A stretch of DNA of 64,000 bases from Leptolyngbyaceae cyanobacterium JSC-12 (GTDB taxonomy: Bacteria > Cyanobacteriota > Cyanobacteriia > Leptolyngbyales > Leptolyngbyaceae), in the NCBI GenBank assembly GCA_000309945.1, contig CM001633.1:1572723-1636722 (forward strand), read 5' to 3'. Positions 52,977 through 62,820 of the stretch are shown here, one piece after another (position 1 is the stretch's first letter; each line of letters opens with the position of its first letter). The position numbers and the translations under genes are program-made. The notes beneath the pieces were generated by a model. It searched no databases and was not told the origin of the DNA. It was given only the letters and a program-made list of their open reading frames with translations.

Positions 52977-54320
52977 ATGACATCCTTCCTAACGTCTATT
53001 GGTCGCTTGTTGAGACATGCAAATCGATGGTTGATTCAAACGCCTGACAGAGCGCTCGATCAAGCCTATGATGCGGCATTGATGATTAAAGCAATCGAAG
53101 ATCAACATTTTCATGGCGAGAAAATATCTAATCGCTCGGGTGCTCACAGCGATCGCATTCTTAGCTATTTTCAAACTGAGTTGCGGAAATATTTGCAACT
53201 GATAGATGTTCGGTTAACAGAGTTTAAAGCCAGTCGGTTTATCGTTGATTCAACCAACTCCACCCTCTATAACCGCTCACCGTCTGCCAGTGGCGCTCGC
53301 GATCGCGCAGATGAAATCCTGGGCAAACTCAGTTTTATTGATGAAGTTGTTGCACGCTACAAAACGGAACCTCAAAAATCAAAAGCGATTGTTCCTGTCA
53401 CAACAGGAAAAACTAATCTCCCATCTCGTCCCACTCTGACCAGTAATGACAATGGCTTTGTTGACGCCAACAATGATGACTTGAGGTTTAGTGGAGATGA
53501 CAATAGTATATTAGACAAAACAGGAGTGCTACCTCGATCAATTTTAGGCACTCTTAGCCGAATTAAACGAGATTTAGATCCGAATGCGGAAGAGCAAGTT
53601 ATTCAAACCTTTCGCAACTCTAAAGTTAAAACCTTAATTTCAATTCGGCTAATTCTCCTCCTGGTTATTGTTCCGCTTCTGGTTCAGCAGTTATCCAAGT
53701 CCTTTGTTGTCGGTCCAATCGTAGATCATTTTTGGAAACCATCCGAGACTGGCATTTTCCTCAACTATGAACTTGAAGAAGAAGCACTCAAAGAATTTAA
53801 TACTTTCAGAGAGCGACTAGAGTTTGAGAAATTCTTGGGAGTTGCTCCATCGATTTCAGAGAAATCAGAAGAAAGTACGCAAGAACTCTTGCAAGCCAAA
53901 GCAGAAGAAATTGCTCAAAGCTATGCAGGAATTAGTGCTAATGCAATTAAGAATGTTTTTTCTGACTTAATTTCTGTAATCGCATTCGTCGTTGTTTTAA
54001 TGACGAATCGAGAAGGACTGGAAATTCTCAAATCATTCATTGATGAAACCGTTTATGGCTTGAGCGATAGTGCTAAAGCATTCATTATTATTCTCTTCAC
54101 AGATATGTTTGTGGGCTTCCACTCGCCTCATGGCTGGGAAGTTTTGCTGGAGGGACTGGCAAAGCATCTGGGATTGCCAGCCAACCGTAACTTTATTTTT
54201 CTGTTCATCGCCACATTTCCGGTCATTCTGGATACGATCTTTAAGTATTGGATTTTCCGCTACTTAAATCGTATTTCTCCATCCGCTGTTGCTACTTATA
54301 AGAACATGAATGAAACTTGA
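52977..54320 (+). CDS. pcxA: Proton extrusion protein PcxA (CemA family)
   Basis: The 447-residue membrane protein has a long polar N-terminal part (1-215) and a C-terminal CemA domain with four spans (LISIRLILLLVIVPLLVQQL, FSDLISVIAFVVVLMT, AFIIILFTDMFVGFHSPHGW and FIFLFIATFPVILDTIFKYW). In cyanobacteria PcxA drives light-induced proton extrusion and pH balance; in plastids the homologue is CemA. The HSPHGWE motif is typical. ATG 52977 gives the usual N-terminal start MTSFLTSIGRLLR. Confidence 0.93.
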   Translation: MTSFLTSIGRLLRHANRWLIQTPDRALDQAYDAALMIKAIEDQHFHGEKISNRSGAHSDRILSYFQTELRKYLQLIDVRLTEFKASRFIVDSTNSTLYNRSPSASGARDRADEILGKLSFIDEVVARYKTEPQKSKAIVPVTTGKTNLPSRPTLTSNDNGFVDANNDDLRFSGDDNSILDKTGVLPRSILGTLSRIKRDLDPNAEEQVIQTFRNSKVKTLISIRLILLLVIVPLLVQQLSKSFVVGPIVDHFWKPSETGIFLNYELEEEALKEFNTFRERLEFEKFLGVAPSISEKSEESTQELLQAKAEEIAQSYAGISANAIKNVFSDLISVIAFVVVLMTNREGLEILKSFIDETVYGLSDSAKAFIIILFTDMFVGFHSPHGWEVLLEGLAKHLGLPANRNFIFLFIATFPVILDTIFKYWIFRYLNRISPSAVATYKNMNET

Positions 54321-54334
54321 TAGGGTGAAGTCGT

Positions 54335-54976
54335 TTAGTACAATCCTCTCACTGGAGCAGGAGCAGGAGCAGGAGCAGGAGTAGGAACTGGCGTTGGGGC
54401 AGGGGCAACAGGTGCCGGAGCTAATGTTTCTGGCGTGATTAAAGAGGGTTGGTCAGCCGTGTAAGGAATGAAGGTGGGATCGACATCACGTGGGAAGAAG
54501 CCTTCATCGTTACAAGAGGCTAAAGCTGCTGTCACAACGTCAGATGCTCCCCGGCTTACTCCCACTACACAATTGGCATATCGCACGGGTAAAAGGCTAC
54601 GACGGCAATTGTCTAAGACTTCAGGCGCAGCCGAATCTTTCAGTGTTCTGCGAATTGAAGATACACAGGATGCCATTTCTTCTGGTTGACGTACTTGGCG
54701 GCAGGCATTTAGTGCATCTGGAGCAGCATATCCATTGCGGGTGACATTTGTGACACAGTTCCACAACCCTTGAGGGTTAAAGGCTCTGGAACATGCAGAA
54801 ATGACTTCTTCTTGAGGAAGTTCTAACCGTGCTAAGTTTGCCGAGCATCGTCTGAAATCGTCTCGAGAGTCGTTTGCCGCGATCGCAGGAGTGCCTGGGA
54901 GGGCGGCAGCAACCAGCCCACTCAAAAACACAATGCCCGTTGAGAGGTGAATTAAGCGACCAAAGTGCCAATTCAT
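54335..54976 (-). CDS. Secreted protein with four two-Cys repeats
   Basis: The product (213 residues from ATG 54976) has a signal peptide (MNWHFGRLIHLSTG to about AIAA). About four tandem units of around 30 residues follow, each with two cysteines: a Cys, 17-18 residues, a Cys, then 11 residues to the next. Examples are CRQVRQPEEMASC and CRRSLLPVRYANC. A Pro/Ala-rich tail ends in RGLY. Spaced Cys pairs suggest disulfide-linked helical hairpins outside the cytoplasm. ATG 55018 is an alternative start. It converges on pcxA with 14 bases between stops. The family is unknown. Confidence 0.75.
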   Translation of the reverse strand: MNWHFGRLIHLSTGIVFLSGLVAAALPGTPAIAANDSRDDFRRCSANLARLELPQEEVISACSRAFNPQGLWNCVTNVTRNGYAAPDALNACRQVRQPEEMASCVSSIRRTLKDSAAPEVLDNCRRSLLPVRYANCVVGVSRGASDVVTAALASCNDEGFFPRDVDPTFIPYTADQPSLITPETLAPAPVAPAPTPVPTPAPAPAPAPVRGLY

Positions 54977-55313
54977 GTTCGGAGCCGATTCAACTTGATG
55001 ATGCTTCAATCCGTTCATATCTAACACCACAAAACATCCATTTAGCTTGTGCCAATGTTTTCTATCAGTGCCAATGTAACTGATAGAAGACGGTAACCAG
55101 TAAAAGGTCTTGCACATTCTCGCACATTTGCCCAAAACTGAGCGGGTTAAGCGGCGATCGCTCCATAAAAGGTGACGCTTTCTTATAAAGAAAAGCTAAT
55201 TTTTGCTGCACAATTGATACTAAAAAACCTTAATTGTTACCCGAATTCACAGCCATTAATCTACTACGCTGTTAAGAGTAGATGAATTCACTGATACACC
55301 GAGGATTCCGGGT

Positions 55314-57224
55314 ATGCATTTGAGTGAGCTAACACACCCTAACCAGTTACATAGTCTGTCTACCTACCAGCTTCAACAGATTGCCCGCCAAATCCGGGAG
55401 AAACACCTGGAAACGGTTGCGGCAACTGGTGGACATTTGGGACCAGGTTTAGGTGTGGTTGAATTAACAATTGCTTTGTACTATACCCTTGATCTCGATC
55501 AAGACAAAGTGATCTGGGATGTGGGGCATCAGGCGTATCCTCACAAAATGCTGACTGGACGTTATTCTCGCTTCCACACCCTGCGTCAAAAAGATGGCAT
55601 CGCGGGCTACCTCAAACGTAGCGAAAGTAAATTTGATCATTTCGGTGCAGGGCACGCTTCCACCAGCATTTCAGCCGCTTTGGGGATGGCACTTGCCCGC
55701 GATTTGAAGGGTGAAAAGTTCAAAGTGGTAGCGGTGATTGGAGACGGCGCATTAACTGGTGGTATGGCGCTGGAAGCAATTAACCATGCTGGACACCTGC
55801 CGAAGACCAACCTACTCGTTGTGCTCAACGATAACGAAATGTCGATTTCTCCTAACGTTGGAGCTATCCCTCGATACCTGAACAAACTTCGCCTTAGCCC
55901 ACCCGTTCAGTTTCTCAGCGATAACTTGGAAGAACAACTCAAGCATTTACCCTTTGTTGGCGAATCGCTTTCTCCCGATCTCAATCGCCTCAAGGAAGGC
56001 ATGAAACGGCTGGCAGTGCCCAAAGTTGGTGCAGTATTTGAAGAACTCGGTTTTACCTACATGGGACCGATCGATGGGCACAACCTGGAAGAACTAATTG
56101 CCACCTTCCAGCAAGCACACAAAACGCCGGGACCTGTTTTAGTGCATGTCGCAACTGTGAAAGGCAAGGGGTATGAAGTTGCTGAACAAGATCAGGTTGG
56201 TTATCACGCCCAAAATCCATTCAACATAGCCACTGGGAAAGCGATTCCTTCTACCAAACCCAAACCTCCTGGCTATTCCAAAGTGTTTGGCGAGACCTTG
56301 ACTAAAATTGCCGAAAACAATCCTAAAGTCATTGGCATTACCGCCGCAATGGCAACTGGAACTGGACTCGACATTTTGCAAAAGCGCTTGCCAGATCAAT
56401 ACATTGATGTGGGTATTGCGGAGCAACACGCGGTCACACTCGCTGCTGGGCTTGCCTGCGAAGGGATGCGCCCCGTTGCCGCGATTTACTCGACCTTTTT
56501 GCAACGCGCCTTCGATCAGATTGTTCATGACGTTTGTATTCAAAAACTGCCTGTTTTCTTCTGTCTTGATCGGGCTGGAATTGTCGGAGCTGATGGTCCC
56601 ACCCATCAGGGTATGTACGACATCGCCTACCTGCGTTGCATTCCCAATATGGTGTTGATGGCTCCAAAAGATGAAGCCGAACTGCAACGCATGATTGTTA
56701 CTGGAATTGAGTACACAGATGGGGCGATCGCGCTTCGTTACCCACGGGGCAATGGCTACGGTGTGCCGCTGATGGAAGAAGGCTGGGAACCGCTGGAAAT
56801 TGGCAAGGGCGAGATCCTGCGCACGGGTGATGATGTATTGCTGGTTGCTTACGGCTCAATGGTGTATCCTTCGATGCAGACATCTGAAATTCTGCACGAA
56901 CATGGCATCGAAGCGACGGTTGTCAATGCTCGCTTTGCCAAACCTCTGGATACGGAATTGATTTTGCCGCTGGCTGAAAAAATTGGACGTGTGGTGACGC
57001 TAGAAGAAGGCTGCCTTCCTGGCGGATTTGGCTCTGCCGTTGCCGAGGCGTTGCTAGATGCTGATATCAGTGTTTCGCTGACTCGCATTGGTGTTCCTGA
57101 TATTCTGGTTGATCATGCCAGTCCCGATCAATCGAAAGCATCTTTAGGACTCACTCCCGCCCAAATGGCAGAACGAATTTTGACCAAATTCTTCAGTCAG
57201 CAACAAGCCACTGCTAACGTCTAA
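55314..57224 (+). CDS. dxs: 1-Deoxy-D-xylulose-5-phosphate synthase
   Basis: Dxs condenses pyruvate and glyceraldehyde-3-phosphate with thiamine diphosphate, the entry step of the MEP pathway to isoprenoids, carotenoids and the phytyl tail of chlorophyll. The 636-residue protein shows [16 protein letters not shown], the ThDP motif [15 protein letters not shown], the Glu of [16 protein letters not shown], and [16 protein letters not shown]. The length and domain order are standard. It stands alone; the following gene is convergent. Confidence 0.98.
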   Translation: MHLSELTHPNQLHSLSTYQLQQIARQIREKHLETVAATGGHLGPGLGVVELTIALYYTLDLDQDKVIWDVGHQAYPHKMLTGRYSRFHTLRQKDGIAGYLKRSESKFDHFGAGHASTSISAALGMALARDLKGEKFKVVAVIGDGALTGGMALEAINHAGHLPKTNLLVVLNDNEMSISPNVGAIPRYLNKLRLSPPVQFLSDNLEEQLKHLPFVGESLSPDLNRLKEGMKRLAVPKVGAVFEELGFTYMGPIDGHNLEELIATFQQAHKTPGPVLVHVATVKGKGYEVAEQDQVGYHAQNPFNIATGKAIPSTKPKPPGYSKVFGETLTKIAENNPKVIGITAAMATGTGLDILQKRLPDQYIDVGIAEQHAVTLAAGLACEGMRPVAAIYSTFLQRAFDQIVHDVCIQKLPVFFCLDRAGIVGADGPTHQGMYDIAYLRCIPNMVLMAPKDEAELQRMIVTGIEYTDGAIALRYPRGNGYGVPLMEEGWEPLEIGKGEILRTGDDVLLVAYGSMVYPSMQTSEILHEHGIEATVVNARFAKPLDTELILPLAEKIGRVVTLEEGCLPGGFGSAVAEALLDADISVSLTRIGVPDILVDHASPDQSKASLGLTPAQMAERILTKFFSQQQATANV

Positions 57225-57380
57225 AGGTTCGGTGGGGTGGGCGATCGCTCACCCTGCGGCTGCCCTCCACGATGCCTCCTGTGCAATGGCAATCAGACGT
57301 TGATGAATTGGGAAAGCAGAATCTATTTACAGGTTTTCAACTTAGAGCGATCGCCGAATCTTTAGAATTCGGTGAGAGAG

Positions 57381-58979
57381 TTAACTCAATTGCACAACGG
57401 GCTGATCCTCGACGAGGGTTTTCAGTGCCAGCAAGTCTTCAACAGTGATGCGAAGGAAGCGCTGTTCATCAATTCGAAATTGCACCCGAATGCGATCGCT
57501 ACCAGGCTGTCCTGGTGGGTCAAGTTTAGCAATGCTTCGAGAGCCTTCTCGATCATTCAATGGTTGGACTTGAGTTTGGCTCACTCCAATCCGGCGGGTA
57601 ACAAGGCGATCGCCATCGAAATAGACCTCCGTTTGGTCAGCCTCAGTACCCAGTTCGCCCACAATTAATTCGATGCTAGGCTGGTTTTCTAAAGAGGCTC
57701 CCAGAAGTAACTCAACCGAGTTTTCCATGGGATAGGGTTGCCCAGCTTTGATGATGGGATGCCAATTGTGGCAGTTGTTGCGCCGATCCCAGTAGCGAAT
57801 ACCGTAGCTATGATACAAAAAGTCTTTCAGTTGTACGCCCTGGCTGAGTTGCAATGCACCCTGCGCGATCGCTTCAAACGGTTTTTCACAGCGAATTTTG
57901 CTGACATCAAAATATTGCTGCACCCAGGTTTGCACGGCTGGAATTTGTGCGGTTCCACCCACAAGCAGCACTGCATCAATATCATCGACTTCTACCCCCT
58001 GTCGGCGAGCTTGTTGCAATACTTGCGTCATGCAATCGTCTAACCGTTCAAAAAACTGGTGCTGCTTCAAGATGGCTTCAAACTGGTCGCGGGTTAGTTG
58101 CAGGTCGTAGCTCTCAAACGTTTCATCGTTAAAGTAAACTTCCTGCGCCTGGGGTTGCAGCGATAGTTGAATTTTCAGGCGTTCTGCCAATCGAACTGTG
58201 AGGGGACTGGCGGTAAGCCCTTGAGTCGCCGCGAAATGGTCAACTAACCAGTTATCAATGTCAGATCCACCCAGGTTTTGCCCAGCTTTTGCCAGCACCC
58301 GTGCAACTTTGGGTGTTTGTCCCGACTGTTCAGCAAAATTCTTTTGTCCCCATTTGAGGATGAATCCAATGGGCTTTCCAGTTTGCGGGCTGCTGTTAAG
58401 CCGCACCAAGGACAAGTCAAGTGTTCCTCCACCAAAGTCAACAACGAGTAGGGTTTTGCGATCGCCCAAGCCATAGCCCAGAGCGGCTGCCGTAGGTTCA
58501 TCCAGCATGCGCACCTGCTCAACTTGCAAGGACTGGCACACCTGTCCTAACCACAACCGATAAGTTTCAAAGCTATCCACTGGAACTGTAAACACCAGTG
58601 ATTGCGTTACTTCCGGGTCAGTTACTTTTAACTGCTGAATGATGTTCGTTAAAAACCAGTGCCCCACCTGTTCAAATCGAATCGTGCATCCATCCAGTTC
58701 TGGCAAAAAACCTTGCACCTGCGCCCCGATGCCACGCTTGAAGTTACGAAAAAAACGTTGATCATTCGTAAGATCCAAGGCACGGTCGCGGACTGCTTGC
58801 CCAACAATGACATGATTTTGGCTGGCATTTTCCACATACACCAGACTAGGAATCAATGGTGGATTTTGCGCCGTTTTCCAGGTGATCCCTGGCAATGAAA
58901 GGGTTTCAGGTTGTTGGGTCACCCGGTTCCAGCGGGCGATTACAGTGTTACTGGTACCAAAGTCAATCGCGATTCCCAT
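57381..58979 (-). CDS. Hsp70-like (DnaK-type) ATPase without a full substrate domain
   Basis: The 532-residue protein has the actin-like ATPase fold of Hsp70. The phosphate loops are IDFGTSNTVIARW (start) and LLVVDFGGGTLDLSLVRL (about 190), with the adenosine motif LLVGGTAQIPAVQ (about 335). After about residue 385 only a short beta-rich region remains, smaller than the DnaK substrate-binding domain and with no lid or EEVD-like tail. Such truncated relatives occur widely in cyanobacteria and may work with DnaJ-type or kinase partners; none is adjacent. Confidence 0.88.
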   Translation of the reverse strand: MGIAIDFGTSNTVIARWNRVTQQPETLSLPGITWKTAQNPPLIPSLVYVENASQNHVIVGQAVRDRALDLTNDQRFFRNFKRGIGAQVQGFLPELDGCTIRFEQVGHWFLTNIIQQLKVTDPEVTQSLVFTVPVDSFETYRLWLGQVCQSLQVEQVRMLDEPTAAALGYGLGDRKTLLVVDFGGGTLDLSLVRLNSSPQTGKPIGFILKWGQKNFAEQSGQTPKVARVLAKAGQNLGGSDIDNWLVDHFAATQGLTASPLTVRLAERLKIQLSLQPQAQEVYFNDETFESYDLQLTRDQFEAILKQHQFFERLDDCMTQVLQQARRQGVEVDDIDAVLLVGGTAQIPAVQTWVQQYFDVSKIRCEKPFEAIAQGALQLSQGVQLKDFLYHSYGIRYWDRRNNCHNWHPIIKAGQPYPMENSVELLLGASLENQPSIELIVGELGTEADQTEVYFDGDRLVTRRIGVSQTQVQPLNDREGSRSIAKLDPPGQPGSDRIRVQFRIDEQRFLRITVEDLLALKTLVEDQPVVQLS

Positions 58980-59110
58980 GCTTAATCAGTAGCCTGGATA
59001 ACTCTTTTATTGAGCGTAACAAGCATCTACCCCCAGCGGTAGCTGTTTGAGCAAGAATCTTACTCAGACAGTGAATCCTTCAATTTGCAGCACTCAACGT
59101 GCTGAAAGCT

Positions 59111-60172
59111 TTAAACCAGACATTTGTCTTGTAATGTCTGTCGCAAGTTGGCAGGGGCGATCGCTCCATACTCGGTAATAATTGCCGCAATCAAGTTGGC
59201 AGGGGTCACATCGAATGCAGGATTGTAAAATTCTGCCCCTCTGGGACACAGTTGTGTTTCACCAACCTGATAAATCTCGCTAGGATGACGTTCCTCGATG
59301 GGAATTTGGGAGCCATCAGCGATCGCAAAATCAATGGTAGACAAAGGAGCCGCCACAAAAAATGGAATGCTATGGGCTTTTGCAGCGAGTGCAACACTGT
59401 AGGTACCAATTTTGTTTGCCGTGTCACCATTAGCAGCGATCCGGTCTGCACCAACAACGACACCATCGATCATGCCCAGCTTCATGCAGTGAGCTGCCAT
59501 ATTGTCTGTAATGACCGTAACTGGAATTCCTTCCTGCACACATTCCCATGCGGTGAGCTTGGCTCCCTGCAACCGGGGGCGGGTTTCATCTGCATATACG
59601 CGCTCTAACCGCCCATCTCGCCATGCCGATCGCACCACACCTAACGCCGTTCCATACCCCGCTGTTGCCAATGCTCCCGCATTACAGTGGGTCAAAAGTC
59701 GTAGCTTTTCAGGACTGGTGGGTAATACGCTTAACCCATGATCACCAATTTGCTGACAGGTGCGGATATCGTCTGCATTAATCGTCTGTGCCGTTTCCAG
59801 TAACATCTGTTTAAGATAATCTACCGAGCCGAGGGTTTGATGCGCTACCTTTATCATCCGGTCGATCGCCCAGAATAAATTCACCGCTGTTGGACGAGTT
59901 GTTCGCAAACGTTCCGCAACTTTTTCTAGTTGCGTCAAAAATTCAGTGCGATCGCGAGTTGCGATATCTCGTGCTCCCAGGTAAACACCATAAGCCGCCG
60001 CCACCCCAATAGCAGGTGCACCCCGTACAATCATGGTTTCAATTGCCGTTGCCATATCTTCGTAACGGCGAATTTCTACCCAATCAAACTCATTTGGCAA
60101 GCGAGTTTGGTCAATCAACCGCACATGATTGTCATACCAAATAACCGGATAAACATGACTAGCTTGAGACAT
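59111..60172 (-). CDS. mtnA: S-methyl-5-thioribose-1-phosphate isomerase
   Basis: MtnA converts 5-methylthioribose-1-phosphate to the ribulose form in the methionine salvage pathway. The 353-residue sequence shows [37 protein letters not shown] with the catalytic Cys, and the Asp-containing [20 protein letters not shown]. The length and start ([15 protein letters not shown]) are normal. The other mtn genes are not in the window, and it stands alone on the minus strand. Confidence 0.96.
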   Translation of the reverse strand: MSQASHVYPVIWYDNHVRLIDQTRLPNEFDWVEIRRYEDMATAIETMIVRGAPAIGVAAAYGVYLGARDIATRDRTEFLTQLEKVAERLRTTRPTAVNLFWAIDRMIKVAHQTLGSVDYLKQMLLETAQTINADDIRTCQQIGDHGLSVLPTSPEKLRLLTHCNAGALATAGYGTALGVVRSAWRDGRLERVYADETRPRLQGAKLTAWECVQEGIPVTVITDNMAAHCMKLGMIDGVVVGADRIAANGDTANKIGTYSVALAAKAHSIPFFVAAPLSTIDFAIADGSQIPIEERHPSEIYQVGETQLCPRGAEFYNPAFDVTPANLIAAIITEYGAIAPANLRQTLQDKCLV

Positions 60173-60272
60173 GGCAATTGTGAATTAAGGACTAGGAATG
60201 ATTAATGATTATCGATGAAGATGTTCCAAAAGTTTGTAGCAGCCAGCGATTAATCATTCCGTCATCCTCCGC

Positions 60273-60530
60273 CTAGCTCTGCTTCAGGGCTTCTTCCACA
60301 GTCGAGAGCGCTAATCCTGGTAATACTTTCGACACCTGAACGCCCCCACTCCAGCGATTGTCAATTTGGAAGGCAACGAGTTCAACATCTGCAACGTTTA
60401 ATTCCCAGTATTCGAACACTCCTAATTCTTCATACAAACGCCACAACCGTTTCTCAACTTAACTTTTATCCAGGTATCGGTGGCAGTAGGTTGAGAACTG
60501 GAAAGGATTCTGGTCACTAAGAGGCTAGCC
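60273..60530 (-). pseudogene. Uma2-family (DUF820) nuclease gene remnant
   Basis: On the minus strand one frame ends with VEKRLWRLYEELGVFEYWEL and NRWSGGVQVSKVLPGLAL, then STVEEALKQS. That is the C-terminal part of a Uma2 (DUF820) endonuclease-like protein. The preceding part, SLLVTRILSSSQPTATDTWI, is in a different frame, so a frameshift separates them near 60459, where a TAA also lies in the C-terminal frame. No start codon with the N-terminal half of the family is present. Uma2 genes are multi-copy and often decayed in cyanobacteria. Confidence 0.6.
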
Positions 60531-60611
60531 ACAGTTCGTTCGCTTTAGTGTATTGTTACGATAACAAGATGGGAGGTTGTTTGTCGAAGCTTCTGTCTGT
60601 CAAAGCTTACA

Positions 60612-60643
60612 ACAAAAATAAAGGGTCAGCACGGTGCTCACCC
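60612..60643 (-). terminator. Rho-independent terminator of the 56-residue membrane protein gene
   Basis: On the minus strand GGGTGAGCACCGTGCTGACCC forms a stem with a GCAC/GTGC core and outer GGGT/ACCC pairs, followed by TTTATTTTTGTT. It lies about 40 bases after the stop of the small gene at 60684-60854. Confidence 0.75.
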
Positions 60644-60644
60644 C

Positions 60645-60678
60645 TATTAAGTGTTAGGTCTTATTAAGTGTTAGGTCT
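60645..60678 (+). repeat. Tandem 17-bp repeat
   Basis: TATTAAGTGTTAGGTCT occurs at 60645-60661 and again, identical, at 60662-60678, between the 3' end of the small gene and its terminator. This is the same position and size class as the repeat beside tRNA-fMet. Confidence 0.85.
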
Positions 60679-60683
60679 GAAAT

Positions 60684-60854
60684 TTAGAATGCGGCTAAAA
60701 CCATCGCCACTGTGAACAAACAGAAAACAGCCCCAATGACCAGGAAAATGGTGAAATACGGGGCATGATTAATTCGATCCAAATAAGCGTTTCGCTTACG
60801 ATCCTCGTCCGTTAGAGGGGTGAAGCGCATCCCTCTCATTTCTCGAATACTCAT
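60684..60854 (-). CDS. Small single-span membrane protein, 56 residues
   Basis: ATG 60854 is preceded by GGAGGTGACTGT, a near-perfect ribosome-binding site. The product begins MSIREMRGMRFTPLTDEDRK and has a charged N-terminal half, then one span (PYFTIFLVIGAVFCLFTVAM) close to the C-terminus. A terminator follows. The strong translation signal and complete transcription unit suggest a well-expressed gene, perhaps a thylakoid-associated small protein. I cannot assign it to a named photosystem or NDH subunit. Confidence 0.7.
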   Translation of the reverse strand: MSIREMRGMRFTPLTDEDRKRNAYLDRINHAPYFTIFLVIGAVFCLFTVAMVLAAF

Positions 60855-61183
60855 ACAGTCACCTCCATTATGGATGATGAAGTGTGATACTCCACTTGAG
60901 TAGAGTATCTATCTACCTTACAGCCTAAAGGAATTTGCAGTATTTGATGAGAAGCTGTTAAAGAACAATACGTTTATTCAAATTCCGCAGTAATCCCAGT
61001 GAAGACACAATTTATAACTATAAATTTATAGTTTGTGATAAATCCCGCTATTTTTCCAACTTTTACAACTAAGCGATAAAGTTGTCCTTCGTCTCTGAGA
61101 ATAATGCTAGATTGGTGCGCGAAAAAATGCGTTTGAACCTTAAATTTACGGCAGACGCTATTGCTTGAAATTTATCAACAATG
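60855..61183. other. AT-rich intergenic region
   Basis: No gene or RNA was recognised in these 329 bases. The part near 60860-60960 probably holds the promoter of the 56-residue gene. An inverted pair ACTATAAATTTATAGT lies at about 61017-61032, a 16-base perfect palindrome of unknown use. Confidence 0.45.
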
Positions 61184-61441
61184 TTAGCAATTGGAAGAAA
61201 TTAAAAGATTGAGCTTTACGAATCGATGGTTAAGCATTAACCCATGTAAATCGTAGCGGTGAGCTAATAGACAAAATCTCCACTGGTTGTACCAGGACTT
61301 GCGCCATTGTTTCATCTGATCGATTTCTGCTTGTTGAGATGTCAAAATTGCAGTTACCAGTTGCCGAATTTCAGGTCGTTTGGATTTAGTGAGTGTTTCG
61401 CTGGAGCAAGATCGATTGTGTAAGTCATTTCCTCGTACCAA
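61184..61441 (-). pseudogene. DUF305 protein gene remnant
   Basis: The central part of this minus-strand frame (KRPEIRQLVTAILTSQQAEI and DQMKQWRKSWY) matches the end of DUF305 proteins, which normally have a signal peptide and a MMxPHHQ metal-like motif upstream. That part is missing. The sequence before and after the match is unrelated (ending in LNLLISSNC), so the fragment is probably decayed. It could be expressed as an 85-residue orphan, but no ribosome-binding site is clear. Confidence 0.5.
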
Positions 61442-61512
61442 GAGTTATTAACGAATTGGCAACCTTAAACTGTTAAGGTGAGTGGTGATGATTTTGCCAC
61501 GAGGATTGATTG

Positions 61513-62631
61513 ATGATGCGATCGCCCCTTGCCTTTTCTCTGATTTTCAGTACCTTCAGCATCCCTGTTTTATCAGCATCCATCCAGGCACAGGTTCGGG
61601 CAAAAGGTACGTTTACTGCCACGAAAGCATGTCCGGCACAGCGAGCAATTGATGGTGAAAATCCAGGAAATGTGATGCTGACTGTGGGCGATCGCTATGA
61701 AACAGTTGGGTTTAACAGCGCCCGGCGCACTCATGTTCAGTTAGTCATTGTAGGCGCAACGCCGAATCGACGCTGGGTGAGCGTGGAGTGTGGCACATTT
61801 GAGCCAGCCGAACCCGCCTCGGATCGAGTACCGGATCGCCCATCGAATGGACGTCCATCGAAGCATCGGCAGCGAGAAGTTGCCCTCTTTCCCTTCTTCG
61901 ATACTCAACGCAACCCAATTCCCGTTGATAATGACTCAATCCCTAGAGACATCAGCCCACTGCCCCCCAAGCTAGAACCCTTTGACCGCAAAATCTTGCA
62001 ACTCTGTGGCAGTAGTTTTAATGCGCCCGTGAGTGAGAGTGACTTTAAACGATTGTTAACCTTCTACCCGGATGTAGTGCGCAAGCTGAAGCAGGCAACC
62101 AATGGAGAACTGAAGCCCAATCGCCGCTCTGATGCGCAATTTATTGATGATTTAGGAGCAATTTGGTTTGGGCAAAAAGGATTTAAGCATATCTTTTGTG
62201 GGGAACTTGACAAAGGTAATAGCATTGGTGGATTGCATTTTTATGGACGTTATCTGGAATTTCAGGAAAAGGGGATTGCTGGACGAGTTGATCGCTTGTC
62301 TGATGGACGCGATGCCAAAGCTGAGGTGATCGACGGCTCAGTGTATTCCTTTGGCACAGCAATCAAACAAGGCGATCGCATCATTGCCCAACATCCCATC
62401 AAAGGTTATTCCTATGTCAGCAATGCCCAAGAAATGTTAATTGACGCAACGCGTGCATTTAAGTTGTTCAACGTACCAGATTCACCCGAATCTCAGGCTT
62501 GCCTGATTACCATCACCGACCCAAATGCCCAACCATTTCGAGCAGTATTTGTCAAAAAAGCAGGAGCCATTCGCACCTTCTATCCTGATGCAACGCCGGA
62601 TGAAGACAACACACCTCCCTGCGATCGCTAA
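61513..62631 (+). CDS. Secreted EndoU-type endoribonuclease-like protein
   Basis: The 372-residue product has a signal peptide (MMRSPLAFSLIFSTFSIPVL to about IQAQ). An N-terminal region of about 70 residues has two cysteines, followed by a linker and a C-terminal EndoU-like domain (about 155-365). Within it, FKHIFCGELDKG, GGLHFYGRYLEFQEKG and VFVKKAGAIRTFYPD fit the two His and one Lys/Tyr-type sites of bacterial EndoU nucleases. Such domains cut RNA and often serve as toxins. No immunity gene is obvious next to it. GAGGA precedes ATG 61513. Confidence 0.8.
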   Translation: MMRSPLAFSLIFSTFSIPVLSASIQAQVRAKGTFTATKACPAQRAIDGENPGNVMLTVGDRYETVGFNSARRTHVQLVIVGATPNRRWVSVECGTFEPAEPASDRVPDRPSNGRPSKHRQREVALFPFFDTQRNPIPVDNDSIPRDISPLPPKLEPFDRKILQLCGSSFNAPVSESDFKRLLTFYPDVVRKLKQATNGELKPNRRSDAQFIDDLGAIWFGQKGFKHIFCGELDKGNSIGGLHFYGRYLEFQEKGIAGRVDRLSDGRDAKAEVIDGSVYSFGTAIKQGDRIIAQHPIKGYSYVSNAQEMLIDATRAFKLFNVPDSPESQACLITITDPNAQPFRAVFVKKAGAIRTFYPDATPDEDNTPPCDR

Positions 62632-62820
62632 CCCCTATAGCATTCCAATAATTTGCTAGGCTAAATTTTAATCGCAGATTTAGAACAGGTGTTTGCCATG
62701 TTCTTTGTTCCGCATCCCACTCTAGCAGTTCCCCAAGATTCCACTGTTGAAGATAAGGTTCCCTTACCACCCTGCGTTTTTTGTATCGATTAGAACATTA
62801 TCTAACTCACCACCTCCATC

